Shown here: positions 1 to 9,566 of the stretch, in pieces | Position numbering within the stretch: position 1 is the first letter of the stretch | Layout of the letters: every line of letters starts with the position of its first letter | Source of the DNA: Pseudonocardia abyssalis | GTDB taxonomy: Bacteria; Actinomycetota; Actinomycetes; Mycobacteriales; Pseudonocardiaceae | Assembly (NCBI RefSeq): GCF_019263705.2 | Contig: NZ_JADQDK010000001.1 | Span: 4,588,001-4,652,000 of the forward strand | DNA length: 64,000 bases | Reading direction: 5' to 3' | Translations under genes and position numbers: made by a program | The notes under the pieces: generated by a model | Seen by the model: the letters and a program-made list of their open reading frames with translations, nothing else | The model's database searches: none | What the model was told of the DNA's origin: nothing

Positions 1-86
1 TGACCGCCGCTCCGCCCCGGGGTACCGCGTCGCCGTCCACGGGGACCGAGGTTGGCACACGCCACCGACAACTCCGGCGGCCGGCG

Positions 87-1025
87 TCAGCCCAGTGCCT
101 GCACGGCCGCCGCGGCCACGTCCGTCACCTCGGCGCGCGCCGCGTCCCATCCCGGCCCGGTGGGCACCCGCGTCAGCACCACCACGACGAACCGCTGGTC
201 CGCGCCCACCACGCCCGCGCTGTGGAGGTAGTACTGCCCCGAGAAGCAGCACATCCAGCCCTGCTTGGCCTGCGCACCCACCGCACCGGCCCCGTCCACC
301 ACCGGGGCGAGCAGTCCGAAGGCCTGGTCGAAGCCGTCGGCCGCGATCGCCGGTGCTGCGGAGAGGGCGTCGACGACGACAGTCCGATCGCCGGCCGGCA
401 TCTCCCCGAACACGTAGTCGTAGAGGCGCAGGAAGTCCGTGGCCGACACCGACATCTCGCCCCACTGCGACGGGTCGGCGGGCGCCGTGGTGCCGGTGAG
501 CCCCAGGTCGGCACCCACCCGGGCGGCGGCCCCGGGCCCGTCGAAGCGTACCCAGAGCGCGTTCATCGCGGAGTCGTCGCTGGGCCCGAGGGCACGGCGG
601 ACCAGGTCCAGGTCGTCGTCGGTGACGACCAGGCCCTCGGTGCGGCGCCGGTCGAGCACGTCGACGGCGACCACCAGCTTCGACAGCGACGCCGTGTAGA
701 ACGGCTCGGCCCCGCGGTCACCGACGACGGTCTCCCCCGTGACGCGGTCGAGCACCGCCACCCCGAGCTCGGTGGCGGGAGCGGCGGACGCCTGCGCGGC
801 GTCGACGGCGGCCTGCGCGAGTCCGGTACGCGGCGCGGGGGCGAACACCAGGTCGGGGATGGTCGGGACCGGCACCGGGGCGGGAGTGGGCGGTGCCGCA
901 ACGGAGAAGCGGGCCATCGCCATCGGTCGGTCGTCGGCCGCCACCAGCGGGATCGCCACGCTCACCACGGCGAGGCAGGCACAGACGAGTCCACCGGCGG
1001 CCACCGGACGGGTACTGGAGGTCAC
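87..1025 (-). CDS. Secreted serine hydrolase, class A beta-lactamase-like
   Basis: This is a probable exported serine hydrolase of about 312 residues. From the GTG at 1025 the protein opens with a hydrophobic signal segment (about residues 10-30) and a Pro/Ala-rich linker. A penicillin-recognising fold follows. SLSK at about 113-116 fits the Ser-x-x-Lys nucleophile, GPSDDS fits the SDN loop, and AKQGW stands where KTG usually lies, so the third motif is degenerate. That argues against an efficient beta-lactamase; a peptidoglycan-linked or unknown esterase role is possible. The open frame runs upstream to 1148, but that stretch is Arg-rich and unlike a signal peptide, so I chose the GTG. It diverges from hppA. 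The fold is fairly sure; the substrate is unknown. Confidence 0.75.
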   Translation of the reverse strand: MTSSTRPVAAGGLVCACLAVVSVAIPLVAADDRPMAMARFSVAAPPTPAPVPVPTIPDLVFAPAPRTGLAQAAVDAAQASAAPATELGVAVLDRVTGETVVGDRGAEPFYTASLSKLVVAVDVLDRRRTEGLVVTDDDLDLVRRALGPSDDSAMNALWVRFDGPGAAARVGADLGLTGTTAPADPSQWGEMSVSATDFLRLYDYVFGEMPAGDRTVVVDALSAAPAIAADGFDQAFGLLAPVVDGAGAVGAQAKQGWMCCFSGQYYLHSAGVVGADQRFVVVVLTRVPTGPGWDAARAEVTDVAAAAVQALG

Positions 1026-1258
1026 GCAGCGTTCACGACCGACACGCTCGCGGAGTTCGCGGCGACACGCGATCCGAGCACTTCGTGACCTTATCGTTGC
1101 CCCGCCGGTGCACGGCACCTCCGCCCGAACGCGGCGTGCGTCACACATTTACACTGCACGCGCCCGCCACCGCGCCTACCTGCGGAGACGGCTCGTGAAG
1201 ACGCCAGGGTCGACGTCCACGCCCCTGGCCCTAGTGATCCACTGAACCAGGAGGACGG

Positions 1259-3580
1259 ATGTCTCGGTCCACCCTCGCCGCGGATGCAGGCTCCATCGCG
1301 CTCGCGTCGAACGACTACATCATCGTCGGTGTGGTCGCGGTGGTCGCCCTCGCTGCACTGGCCATCGGCTTCGTCCTGCGCAAGGAGGTGCTCGCGGCAG
1401 ACGCGGGTACCCCCAAGATGCAGGAGATCGGCCGTGCGGTCCAGGAAGGCGCCACGGCGTACCTCAACCGCCAGTTCAAGACGCTCGCCGTCTTCGTCGT
1501 CATCGTGTTCTTCCTGCTGTTCGCGCTGCCCTCGTCGGGCTTCGGCGAGAGCATCGGACGCTCGATCTTCTTCCTGATCGGCGCGCTGTTCTCGGCCACC
1601 ATCGGCAGCCTGGGCATGCGGCTGGCGACGGCGGCGAACATCCGTGTCGCCTCGGCGTCGCGCGAGGAGGGCGGCCGGGAGAAGGCCACCCGCATCGCGT
1701 TCCGCACCGGTGGCGTCGTCGGCATGTTCACCGTCGGCCTCGGCCTGTTCGGTGCGGCCGTCGTCGTGCTCGTCTACGCCGGCGGCGCTCCCCGCGTGCT
1801 GGAGGGCTTCGGCTTCGGCGCCGCGCTGCTCGCGATGTTCATGCGCGTGGGCGGCGGCATCTTCACCAAGGCCGCCGACGTGGGTGCCGACCTGGTCGGC
1901 AAGGTCGAGCAGGGCATCCCGGAGGACGACCCCCGCAACGCCGCCACGATCGCCGACAACGTCGGCGACAACGTCGGCGACTGCGCCGGCATGGCCGCGG
2001 ACCTCTTCGAGTCCTACGCCGTGACGCTCGTGGCCGCGCTGATCCTCGGCACCGCCGCGTTCGGTCTGCAGGGCCTGCTGTTCCCGCTGATCGTGCCGGC
2101 CATCGGCGTGATCACCGCGGTGATCGGCATCTACATCACCCGCACCCGCCCGAACGAGGGCAGCCTGAAGACGATCAACCGGAGCTTCTACATCTCCGCG
2201 GGGATCTCGGCGCTGCTCAGCGCGGTCGCGGCCTACGTCTACCTCCCGGGCACCTTCGAGGGGCTGACCAACCCGACCGACGCCACGGTCGTGGGCGACA
2301 TGGCGGGCTCCGACCCGCGCCTGCTGGCCACGGTCGCCGTGATCATCGGCATCGTGCTGGCCGCGGCCATCCTCAAGCTCACCGGGTACTACACCGGCAC
2401 CGAGGACAAGCCCGTCCAGGACGTCGGCAAGTCCTCGCTGACGGGTGCCGCCACGGTCATCCTGTCCGGCATCTCGATCGGTTTCGAGTCCGCCGTCTAC
2501 ACCGCGCTGGTCATCAGCGCTGCCGTGTTCGGCGCGTTCGCGCTGGCCACGGGCTCGATCACGGTGGCCCTGTTCGCGGTGGCGCTGGCCGGTACCGGCC
2601 TGCTCACCACGGTCGGCGTCATCGTCGCGATGGACACGTTCGGCCCGGTGGCCGACAACGCCCAGGGCATCGCCGAGATGTCGGGCGACGTCTCGGGCCC
2701 TGGCGTCGACATCCTCACCGAGCTCGACGCGGTGGGGAACACGACGAAGGCCATCACCAAGGGCATCGCGATCGCCACGGCCGTGCTCGCGGCCACCGCG
2801 CTGTTCGGCTCCTACCGCGACGCGATCACGGTGGCGCTGGCCGAGGCGAACGTCGCCCTCGGTGACGTGGGCACCGCGTTCGCCTACGAGGTGTTCGCCC
2901 CGAACACCCTCGTCGGCGTGATCATCGGTGCGTCGGTCGTGTTCATGTTCTCGGGTCTGGCGATCAACGCCGTCACCCGGGCCGCGGGCGCGATCGTGTT
3001 CGAGGTGCGTCGCCAGTTCCGGGAGAACCCGGGGATCATGGACTACTCCGTGCGCCCCGACTACTCCCGCGTCGTCGACATCTGCACCCGCGACTCGCTG
3101 CGCGAGCTGGCCACCCCCGGCCTGCTCGCCATCCTGTCGCCGATCGCCGTCGGCTTCGGTCTCGGCGTCGGCCCGCTGGCCGGCTACCTGGCCGGCGCCA
3201 TCGCCACCGGCACCCTGATGGCCGTGTTCCTGGCCAACTCCGGTGGCGCGTGGGACAACGCGAAGAAGCTGGTCGAGGACGGCAACCACGGCGGCAAGGG
3301 CTCGCCCGCGCACGAGGCCACCATCATCGGTGACACCGTGGGCGATCCGTTCAAGGACACCGCCGGCCCGTCGATCAACCCGCTGCTCAAGGTCATGAAC
3401 CTGGTCGCGGTGCTCATCGCGCCGGCCGTCGTGGCCCTGTCGGTCGGCCCCGCGGCGAGCCCCGTGATCAGCATCGCGATCTCGCTCGTCGCGGTCGCGA
3501 TCATCGCCGGGGCGATCATCGTGTCCAAGCGTCGTTCGACGTCGATCACCGACACCCCCGCGGAGAGTGCGGTCGCCTGA
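1259..3580 (+). CDS. hppA: K+-insensitive proton-pumping membrane pyrophosphatase
   Basis: HppA hydrolyses pyrophosphate and moves protons across the membrane. It is a 773-residue polytopic protein of normal family length. The substrate-binding signature (DDPRNAATIADNVGDN, from residue 223) and a C-terminal Asp-rich motif (GDTVGDPFKDTAG, near 692) are both intact. GNTTKA at 493-498 puts Lys at 497. Lys at that site, in place of Ala, marks the potassium-independent H+-pumping subfamily. The ATG at 1259 has a strong AGGAGG site at 1249-1254. A TACACT at 1150-1155 could be the -10 box, which would leave a leader of about 95 nt. A stem-loop follows the stop codon, so the gene is probably monocistronic. 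Confidence 0.97.
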   Translation: MSRSTLAADAGSIALASNDYIIVGVVAVVALAALAIGFVLRKEVLAADAGTPKMQEIGRAVQEGATAYLNRQFKTLAVFVVIVFFLLFALPSSGFGESIGRSIFFLIGALFSATIGSLGMRLATAANIRVASASREEGGREKATRIAFRTGGVVGMFTVGLGLFGAAVVVLVYAGGAPRVLEGFGFGAALLAMFMRVGGGIFTKAADVGADLVGKVEQGIPEDDPRNAATIADNVGDNVGDCAGMAADLFESYAVTLVAALILGTAAFGLQGLLFPLIVPAIGVITAVIGIYITRTRPNEGSLKTINRSFYISAGISALLSAVAAYVYLPGTFEGLTNPTDATVVGDMAGSDPRLLATVAVIIGIVLAAAILKLTGYYTGTEDKPVQDVGKSSLTGAATVILSGISIGFESAVYTALVISAAVFGAFALATGSITVALFAVALAGTGLLTTVGVIVAMDTFGPVADNAQGIAEMSGDVSGPGVDILTELDAVGNTTKAITKGIAIATAVLAATALFGSYRDAITVALAEANVALGDVGTAFAYEVFAPNTLVGVIIGASVVFMFSGLAINAVTRAAGAIVFEVRRQFRENPGIMDYSVRPDYSRVVDICTRDSLRELATPGLLAILSPIAVGFGLGVGPLAGYLAGAIATGTLMAVFLANSGGAWDNAKKLVEDGNHGGKGSPAHEATIIGDTVGDPFKDTAGPSINPLLKVMNLVAVLIAPAVVALSVGPAASPVISIAISLVAVAIIAGAIIVSKRRSTSITDTPAESAVA

Positions 3581-3596
3581 CCCCACCCCTCGCAGT

Positions 3597-3633
3597 CCGG
3601 AGGCCGTCCATCCCACGGGTGGGCGGCCTCCGG
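3597..3633 (+). terminator. Stem-loop terminator after hppA
   Basis: CCGGAGGCCG (3597-3606) pairs perfectly with CGGCCTCCGG (3624-3633) across a 17-nt loop, 16 nt after the hppA stop. There is no U-tract, as is usual for actinobacterial hairpin terminators. Confidence 0.7.
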
Positions 3634-3680
3634 CGCGTCGGGGGTCGGCAGGGTCGAACGTGTGTTCTATCCTGCGGGGC

Positions 3681-4271
3681 GTGCCGCAGCTGTCGCTGTT
3701 CTCCGCCGACGCGCGCCCGGCCGGGGTGCGCGATCTCGGCGGCCTGCTCTGCGGGCCGGGCCGGATCGCCCGCTTCGGCGCGGGCGACCAGGCCCGCCTC
3801 TCGATCGTCGTCGTCGACGCCGCGCGCACGCCGGCCGTCGTCGCCGCGTGCGCGGCCACCGGCATCCCGGTACGGCCCGTCAGCACCGAGTCCGGCGCGG
3901 TCGTCCGCAGCGCGTTCCGCTGCGACCTCGTCGGCCTCGCAGCCGAGTGGACCCGGGGAGCGGACAAGGCGGTGCCGACGGGCTGGCAGCTCGACGGCGC
4001 GGCACTGCGCCTGTGGGCACTGGCCGCGGGCCGCCCCGACGACCACGGCGGCTACCTCCTGATGCTCGACCCGGACGCTCCCGGGACCCACCTCCCGCTG
4101 CTCGCGGCCACCACCCGCCTCGGCATCCCCCCGGCGCGGACGGCCTGCGGCACGGCCCTGCGGATCAGCGGGACGAGACGGGTACAGCGGCTCGTCGAGC
4201 TGGTCGGACCGGCCCCGTCGGGGGTCCCCGCGGGCGACTGGCCGCGGTGCTGGGGACGCCGGACGAGTTGA
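3681..4271 (+). CDS. Conserved actinobacterial protein upstream of topA
   Basis: This 196-residue protein of unknown function starts MPQLSLFSADARPAGVRDL. I recall a similar small protein upstream of topA in mycobacteria (Rv3647c, whose N-terminus also looks like a 'QLS.FSA' motif), so position and N-terminus suggest the same family. It shows no signal peptide, membrane segment or obvious catalytic motif. It is rich in Ala, Arg and Gly and has a Trp-containing middle (AAEWTRGADKAVPTGW). The GTG at 3681 was chosen because the conserved-looking N-terminus begins there; the open frame extends upstream without such similarity. Linkage to topA suggests a nucleoid or DNA-topology context, but this is inference. 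Confidence 0.7.
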   Translation: MPQLSLFSADARPAGVRDLGGLLCGPGRIARFGAGDQARLSIVVVDAARTPAVVAACAATGIPVRPVSTESGAVVRSAFRCDLVGLAAEWTRGADKAVPTGWQLDGAALRLWALAAGRPDDHGGYLLMLDPDAPGTHLPLLAATTRLGIPPARTACGTALRISGTRRVQRLVELVGPAPSGVPAGDWPRCWGRRTS

Positions 4272-4428
4272 CAGCGGTGGTTACGCTCCCCCGGCACGAA
4301 GCGTCCCGGTGTGACCGAGGCGACACCCTGCGTGGGTGGGCAGGCCCGGGTTCGATGTGTAGGCCGGGAGAAGAGGCACGCATACTGCCAGGGCAGGCCA
4401 CCGCGCAGCCGCGAAGGAACAGGACAAC

Positions 4429-7311
4429 GTGACAACCGGAACGACGAGCTCAGCACCCGACACCGGGGAAGACACCGGCGCCCCGAAGGCAGGGGGCGGC
4501 CGGCGCACCCGCACACCCGCCGCCACCGCGACCGGGCGTCCGACGCGCCGGTTGGTGATCGTCGAGTCCGGCACGAAGGCCGCGAAGATCCAGAAGTACC
4601 TGGGCAAGGACTACGTGGTGGAGGCCTCCGTCGGCCACATCCGCGACCTGCCCCGCGGCGCGGCCGACGTCCCGGCCAAGCACAAGGGCGAGGCCTGGGC
4701 GCGTCTCGGCGTCGACGTCGACAACTCCTTCGCGCCGCTCTACATCATCACGCCGGAGAAGCGGAGCAAGGTCGCCGAGCTGCGCGAGGCGCTCAAGTCC
4801 GTCGACGAGCTCCTGCTCGCGACGGACCCCGACCGCGAGGGCGAGGCCATCGCCTGGCACCTGCTCGACACGCTCAAGCCGAAGATCCCGGTCCGCCGGA
4901 TGGTCTTCCACGAGATCAGCGAGCCGGCGATCCGCGCCGCCGTGGAGAACCTGCGCGACCTCGACCAGGACATGGTCGACGCGCAGGAGACCCGCCGGAT
5001 CCTCGACCGCCTCTACGGCTACGAGGTCTCCCCCGTGCTGTGGAAGAAGGTCATGCCGAAACTCTCGGCGGGCCGGGTGCAGTCGGTGGCCACGCGGATC
5101 GTCGTGGCCCGCGAGCGCGAGCGGATGGCGTTCGTCTCCGCCTCGTACTGGGACATCGCCGCGCAGATGGACGCGGGCGCCGAGGCCACGCCGCGCCAGT
5201 TCGGGTCGCGCCTCGTCGCGATCGACGGCACGCGCGTCGCCACCGGCCGGGACTTCGGTCCCGACGGCAGGCTCAAGTCCGACGCTGCGTCGACAGACGC
5301 CAAGAACGGCGCGGTGGCCCTCGACGAGGCCGGTGCCCGCCGGCTCGCCGAGGCGCTGCAGGGCCGCGACCTCACCGTCGAGTCGGTGGAGTCGAAGCCG
5401 TACACGCGCAAGCCCTACGCGCCGTTCATGACGTCCACGCTGCAGCAGGAGGCCGGGCGCAAGCTCCGCTTCTCCGCCGACCGCACGATGCGCAGCGCGC
5501 AGCGACTCTACGAGAACGGCTACATCACCTACCTCCGCACCGACTCCACGACGCTGAGCCCTTCGGCGATCGACGCGGCGAGGAACCAGGCGCGCGAGCT
5601 CTACGGCGACGCCTACGTGCCCGCGCAGCCCCGGCAGTACACCCGGAAGGTCAAGAACGCGCAGGAGGCCCACGAGGCCATCAGGCCCGCGGGTGACGTC
5701 TTCCGCACGCCGGGCGAGATCGCCCGCGAGGTCGACGGCGACGACTTCCGGCTCTACGAGCTGATCTGGCAGCGCACGGTCGCCTCGCAGATGGCCGACG
5801 CGCGCGGCACCACGATGAGCATCCGGATCGCGGGCACCGCCGCCACCGGCGAGGCCGTCACGTTCGCCACCTCGGGCCGCACGATCACCTTCCCCGGGTT
5901 CCTCAAGGCCTACGTCGAGACCGTCGACGACCAGGCCGGCGGCGAGGCCGACGACGCCGAGTCGCGGCTGCCGGAGCTGACGAAGGGCCAGGCGGTGACC
6001 GCCGCGTCGCTGACGCCGGAGGGCCACTCCACCAACCCCCCGTCGCGGTTCACCGAGCCCAGCCTGATCAAGCAGCTCGAGGACCTGGGCATCGGCCGCC
6101 CGTCCACCTACGCCTCGATCATCAAGACGATCCAGGACCGCGGGTACGTGTGGAAGAAGGGGCAGGCGCTGGTCCCGTCGTGGATCGCGTTCGCCGTCGT
6201 CGGCCTGCTGGAGCACCACTTCGGCCGCCTGGTCGACTACGACTTCACCGCCGCCATGGAGGACGAGCTCGACGCGATCGCCGCGGGCACCCAGGGCCGC
6301 ACGCACTGGCTCTCGGGCTTCTACTTCGGCGGCGACCAGGGCAGCGAGGGCTCGGTGGCCCGCGCGGGCGGGCTGAAGAAGCTCGTCGGCGTCAACCTGG
6401 AGGAGATCGACGCGCGGGAGATCAACTCCGTGCCGGTCTTCGACGACGTCGTGGTCCGGGTCGGCCGCTACGGCCCCTACCTGGAGCGGATCCGCGACGG
6501 AGCGTCGCAGCGGGCCAACCTGCCCGAGGACCTGCCGCCCGACGAGCTCACCCGCGAGGTCGCCGAGCAGCTGTTCTCGGTGCCGCAGGAGGGCCGGTCG
6601 CTGGGCGTCGACCCGATCAGCGGGCACGAGATCGTCGCCAAGGAGGGCCGCTACGGGCCCTACGTCACCGAGCTGCTCCCCGAGCCGGAGGCCCCGCCCG
6701 TCGTCGAGGGCGCGAAGCCGAAGAAGGCGCCCGCGAAACCGAAGCCGCGCACCGGGTCGCTGTTCAAGGGCATGTCGACGGAGACGATCACGCTGGAGGA
6801 GGCGCTGCGGCTGCTGTCGCTGCCGCGCCTCGTGGGTGCCGACCCGGAGAGCGGCGAGGAGATCACCGCGCAGAACGGGCGCTACGGTCCCTACCTCAAG
6901 AAGGGCACCGACTCGCGGTCGCTCACCGACGAGGAGCAGCTGTTCACGGTCACCCTCGAGGAGGCCGTGGAGATCTACAAGCAGCCCAAGCAGCGCGGCC
7001 GGCGCACCGCGGCGGCCACCCCGCCGCTGCGCGAGCTCGGCGAGGACGTCAACTCGAAGAAGCCGATGGTGATCAAGGACGGGCGCTTCGGCCCGTACGT
7101 CACCGACGGGGAGACGAACGCGAGCCTGCGCAAGGGCGACAGCGTCGAGCAGATCACCGACGAGCGCGCGTCGGAGCTGCTGGCGGAGCGGCGGGCGAAG
7201 GCCCCGGCGCCGAAGAAGGCTCCCGCCCGCAAGCCCGCGGCCCGGAAGCCCGCGGCGAAGAAGCCCGCCGCCAAGCGGGCCCCGGCGAAGAAGGCCCCGG
7301 TCGAGAAGTAG
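4429..7311 (+). CDS. topA: DNA topoisomerase I (type IA)
   Basis: TopA relaxes negative supercoils by nicking one strand through a 5'-phosphotyrosine intermediate. The 960-residue protein has the TOPRIM domain near its start (VIVESGTKAAKIQKYLG, about 43-59, and DPDREGEAIAWH). The catalytic Tyr lies in GYITYLRTDST, at residue 368. At least four C-terminal GR(Y/F)GPY repeats replace the zinc fingers of the E. coli enzyme. The last 40 residues are a Lys/Ala/Pro tail typical of actinobacterial TopA, which promotes processivity and DNA binding. The GTG at 4429 begins MTTGTTSS, followed by a low-complexity N-terminal extension. It appears to be a single-gene unit or to be co-transcribed with the small gene upstream. 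Confidence 0.98.
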   Translation: MTTGTTSSAPDTGEDTGAPKAGGGRRTRTPAATATGRPTRRLVIVESGTKAAKIQKYLGKDYVVEASVGHIRDLPRGAADVPAKHKGEAWARLGVDVDNSFAPLYIITPEKRSKVAELREALKSVDELLLATDPDREGEAIAWHLLDTLKPKIPVRRMVFHEISEPAIRAAVENLRDLDQDMVDAQETRRILDRLYGYEVSPVLWKKVMPKLSAGRVQSVATRIVVARERERMAFVSASYWDIAAQMDAGAEATPRQFGSRLVAIDGTRVATGRDFGPDGRLKSDAASTDAKNGAVALDEAGARRLAEALQGRDLTVESVESKPYTRKPYAPFMTSTLQQEAGRKLRFSADRTMRSAQRLYENGYITYLRTDSTTLSPSAIDAARNQARELYGDAYVPAQPRQYTRKVKNAQEAHEAIRPAGDVFRTPGEIAREVDGDDFRLYELIWQRTVASQMADARGTTMSIRIAGTAATGEAVTFATSGRTITFPGFLKAYVETVDDQAGGEADDAESRLPELTKGQAVTAASLTPEGHSTNPPSRFTEPSLIKQLEDLGIGRPSTYASIIKTIQDRGYVWKKGQALVPSWIAFAVVGLLEHHFGRLVDYDFTAAMEDELDAIAAGTQGRTHWLSGFYFGGDQGSEGSVARAGGLKKLVGVNLEEIDAREINSVPVFDDVVVRVGRYGPYLERIRDGASQRANLPEDLPPDELTREVAEQLFSVPQEGRSLGVDPISGHEIVAKEGRYGPYVTELLPEPEAPPVVEGAKPKKAPAKPKPRTGSLFKGMSTETITLEEALRLLSLPRLVGADPESGEEITAQNGRYGPYLKKGTDSRSLTDEEQLFTVTLEEAVEIYKQPKQRGRRTAAATPPLRELGEDVNSKKPMVIKDGRFGPYVTDGETNASLRKGDSVEQITDERASELLAERRAKAPAPKKAPARKPAARKPAAKKPAAKRAPAKKAPVEK

Positions 7312-7315
7312 GGGT

Positions 7316-7786
7316 TCAGCCCACCAGGAGTGCCTTCACCGCGGCGGCGACGCGCCCGCCGTCGGCCCGACCGGCCGCGGCGGCGCTCGCCCGCTTCATG
7401 ACCTGGCCCATCTGGCGCGGGCCGGGCTGCTCGCCCAGCTCGGCCGCGGTCTCCTCGACGGCCGTGCGCGCGATCGCGGCCAGCTCGTCGTCGGAGAGCT
7501 GGGTGGGGAGGTAGCGGTCGAGGATCTCGCCCTCGGCCCGCTCCTGCGCGGCCAGCTCGTCGCGGCCCGCCCCGGCGAACGCCTCGGCCGACTCGACGCG
7601 CTTCTTCGCCTCCTTGGCGATCACCTTGAGCACCTCGTCGTCGGAGAGCTCGCGCGCCTCAGTGCCGGCGACCTCGGCGTTGCCGATGGCCGTCAGCGTC
7701 ATGCGGAGGACGGACTTGACCAGCTCGTCGCGGGCCTTCATCGCCGCGGTCAGGTCGGTCCGCAGCTGTGCCTTCAGGGTGCTCAC
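7316..7786 (-). CDS. GatB/YqeY domain protein
   Basis: This stand-alone YqeY protein of 156 residues resembles the tail domain of the GatB amidotransferase subunit; its own role is not established. The sequence starts MSTLKAQLRTDLTAAMKARD and contains the typical stretch DRYLPTQLSDDEL and a C-terminal GQVMKRASAAAAGRADGG helix region. It is full length for the family. It ends 4 nt from topA's stop (convergent). The GTG start lies 8 nt after a TAGCGT -10 box, so its mRNA is probably leaderless. It shares a 35-bp divergent promoter region with the phosphoesterase gene. Confidence 0.93.
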   Translation of the reverse strand: MSTLKAQLRTDLTAAMKARDELVKSVLRMTLTAIGNAEVAGTEARELSDDEVLKVIAKEAKKRVESAEAFAGAGRDELAAQERAEGEILDRYLPTQLSDDELAAIARTAVEETAAELGEQPGPRQMGQVMKRASAAAAGRADGGRVAAAVKALLVG

Positions 7787-7794
7787 GGCACGGG

Positions 7795-7815
7795 ACGCTA
7801 CTCCCGCCGTACCCT
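7795..7815. promoter_or_regulatory. Overlapping divergent leaderless promoters
   Basis: On the minus strand TAGCGT (7795-7800) lies 8 nt before the GTG of the yqeY-like gene. On the plus strand TACCCT (7810-7815) lies 6 nt before the GTG at 7822. Both fit TANNNT -10 boxes of leaderless actinobacterial transcripts. No clear -35 box is visible for either. Confidence 0.55.
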
Positions 7816-7821
7816 GGGCCG

Positions 7822-8763
7822 GTGAACAGCTGGGCTCGGCTCGCCATCGGTGCCACCACGACGGGGGCGGCCACCGTCGCCTACGCGGCGGGCGTCGAGC
7901 GCCGCCGCTGGACGCTGCGCGAGGCCACGATGCCCGTGCTGGCGGCCGGGACCCGGCCCCTGCGGGTGCTGCACGTCTCCGACCTGCACATGACGCCGGG
8001 CCAGCACAGCAAGCAGCGGTGGGTCGCCGAGCTCGCCGCGCTCGAGCCCGATCTCGTCGTCAACACCGGCGACAACCTCGCGCACCCGCGCGCCGTGCCG
8101 AGCGTGATGGCCGCACTCGACCCCCTGCTGTCGCTCCCCGGCGTCTTCGTCTTCGGCAGCAACGACTACTTCGGCCCCACCCCGAAGAACCCGGGCCGCT
8201 ACCTGACGAAGAAGCGGTCGAAGCCGACGGGCGAGCTGCTGCCGTGGCGCGACCTGCGTGCGGCGATGATCGAGCGCGGCTGGCACGACGCCACGCACGC
8301 CCGGCTGACGGTCGACGTCGACGGCGTGTCCGTCGCTGTCGCCGGCGTCGACGACCCTCACCTGGGCCTCGACCGGTACGACCGCATCGCCGGCCGTCAG
8401 GGCCCCGACCACGGCCTCTCGCTGGGCCTCACGCACTCCCCCGAGCCGCGCGTGCTCGACGCTTTCGCCGCCGACGGCTACGACCTCGTCATGGCGGGCC
8501 ACACACACGGTGGCCAGCTCCGCGTGCCCGGCGTCGGCGCGATCGTCACCAACTGCGGCATCGACCGCTCCCGCGCCCGCGGGGCGTCGCGCTGGGGCAC
8601 CCACACACACCTGCACGTCTCCGCCGGACTCGGCACGTCGCCGTGGGCCCCGGTCCGCTTCGCGTGCCCGCCTGAGGCCACCCTGCTGACGCTCGTCGCC
8701 CGCCCGGTCGTGGTGCACACCTCGGAGTCGACCCCCGCGAGCGCTGCGTCGGACGTCGGCTAG
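7822..8763 (+). CDS. Membrane-anchored metallophosphoesterase
   Basis: This calcineurin-like phosphoesterase has 313 residues. A short hydrophobic N-terminus (about 5-25) may anchor it. All metal-ligand motifs are present: VSDLHM, NTGDNL, GSNDYF and the C-terminal AGHTHGGQ. The family (YkuE/Rv3683-like) has poorly defined substrates, possibly phospholipid head groups or UDP-lipid intermediates. The GTG at 7822 was chosen because a TACCCT -10 box ends 6 nt upstream, fitting a leaderless start. The open frame continues upstream, but only into promoter sequence. It is followed directly by tRNA-Pro. Confidence 0.92.
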   Translation: MNSWARLAIGATTTGAATVAYAAGVERRRWTLREATMPVLAAGTRPLRVLHVSDLHMTPGQHSKQRWVAELAALEPDLVVNTGDNLAHPRAVPSVMAALDPLLSLPGVFVFGSNDYFGPTPKNPGRYLTKKRSKPTGELLPWRDLRAAMIERGWHDATHARLTVDVDGVSVAVAGVDDPHLGLDRYDRIAGRQGPDHGLSLGLTHSPEPRVLDAFAADGYDLVMAGHTHGGQLRVPGVGAIVTNCGIDRSRARGASRWGTHTHLHVSAGLGTSPWAPVRFACPPEATLLTLVARPVVVHTSESTPASAASDVG

Positions 8764-8787
8764 ACTTCATCACGGCCCTCGGGCCAT

Positions 8788-8864
<77 letters not shown>

Positions 8865-8869
8865 CACGC

Positions 8870-8902
8870 AAGGCCCTCTGACCAGTAGGTTCAGAGGGCC
8901 TT
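8870..8902 (+). terminator. Terminator after tRNA-Pro
   Basis: A 12-bp stem (AAGGCCCTCTGA pairing with TCAGAGGGCCTT) with a 9-nt loop begins 5 nt after the tRNA and is followed by a T-rich run (ttcggtcttt). This is close to a canonical Rho-independent terminator. Confidence 0.85.
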
Positions 8903-8921
8903 CGGTCTTTCCGGGAGAAGC

Positions 8922-9566
8922 GTGGACGTCAAGGTCGATCTCAAGCGCGAGCTGCCGTGCTACACCGCGAAGCGCGACGCACCGCAGGTCGTCGACGTGC
9001 CGGACCTGCAGTACCTGATGATCGACGGCCACGGCGACCCGAACACCCCCGTCTACGAGGCGGCGGTCTCCGCGCTCTACCCCCTGGCCTACGCGCTGAA
9101 GTTCGCGGCGAAGAACGACCTCGGGCGCGACCACGTCGTGATGCCGCTCGAGGGGCTCTGGTGGGCCGACGACCTGGGCAGCTTCACGACCGCGCGGGAC
9201 AAGTCGCGGTGGGACTGGACGATGCTGATCCTGCAGCCCGACTGGATCACCGCCGCGATGTTCACCGACGCCGTCGAGCGGGTCGGGGCCGGGAAGCGCC
9301 GCCCCGAGCGCCTCGACGACGTGCGTCTGCAGTCGCTGTCGGAGGGGCGCTGCGTGCAGGCGCTGCACGTCGGCGCCTACGACGACGAGGCCGAGCTGCT
9401 GCGGCGAATCCACGAGGAGTTCCTCCCCCGTCACAGGCTCGTCGCGACCGGGAAGCACCACGAGGTCTACCTCAGCGACCCGCGGCGGGTCGAGCCGGCG
9501 AAGCGGCGGACGATCCTGCGCCAGCCGGTCGGGGATCAGCCCGGGAGCCTGCGCCGCCAGTCCTGA
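8922..9566 (+). CDS. GyrI-like small-molecule-binding domain protein
   Basis: This 214-residue protein belongs to the stand-alone GyrI-like (SHS2-fold) family. It contains the recurring features VPDLQYLMIDGHGDPNTP near residue 28 and PLEGLWWADDLG in the middle. Such proteins bind, and in some cases hydrolyse, small ligands or drugs; the ligand here is unknown. The GTG at 8922 follows a GGGAGAAG ribosome-binding site. Its 3' end overlaps the convergent DUF6891-like gene by 31 nt. The family is sure; the function is not. Confidence 0.88.
   Translation: MDVKVDLKRELPCYTAKRDAPQVVDVPDLQYLMIDGHGDPNTPVYEAAVSALYPLAYALKFAAKNDLGRDHVVMPLEGLWWADDLGSFTTARDKSRWDWTMLILQPDWITAAMFTDAVERVGAGKRRPERLDDVRLQSLSEGRCVQALHVGAYDDEAELLRRIHEEFLPRHRLVATGKHHEVYLSDPRRVEPAKRRTILRQPVGDQPGSLRRQS

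Noticed and set aside
87-1025. A functional beta-lactamase resistance gene
   Set aside because: The third catalytic motif is degenerate, so only a general serine hydrolase call is justified.
1091-3967. A 958-residue minus-strand open frame across hppA
   Set aside because: Very Arg/His/Gln-rich, low-complexity translation with no domain, wholly antisense to hppA. Long antisense frames are normal at this GC content.
4450-6627. A 725-residue minus-strand frame across topA
   Set aside because: Antisense to topA with no recognisable motif; produced by GC-rich codon bias.
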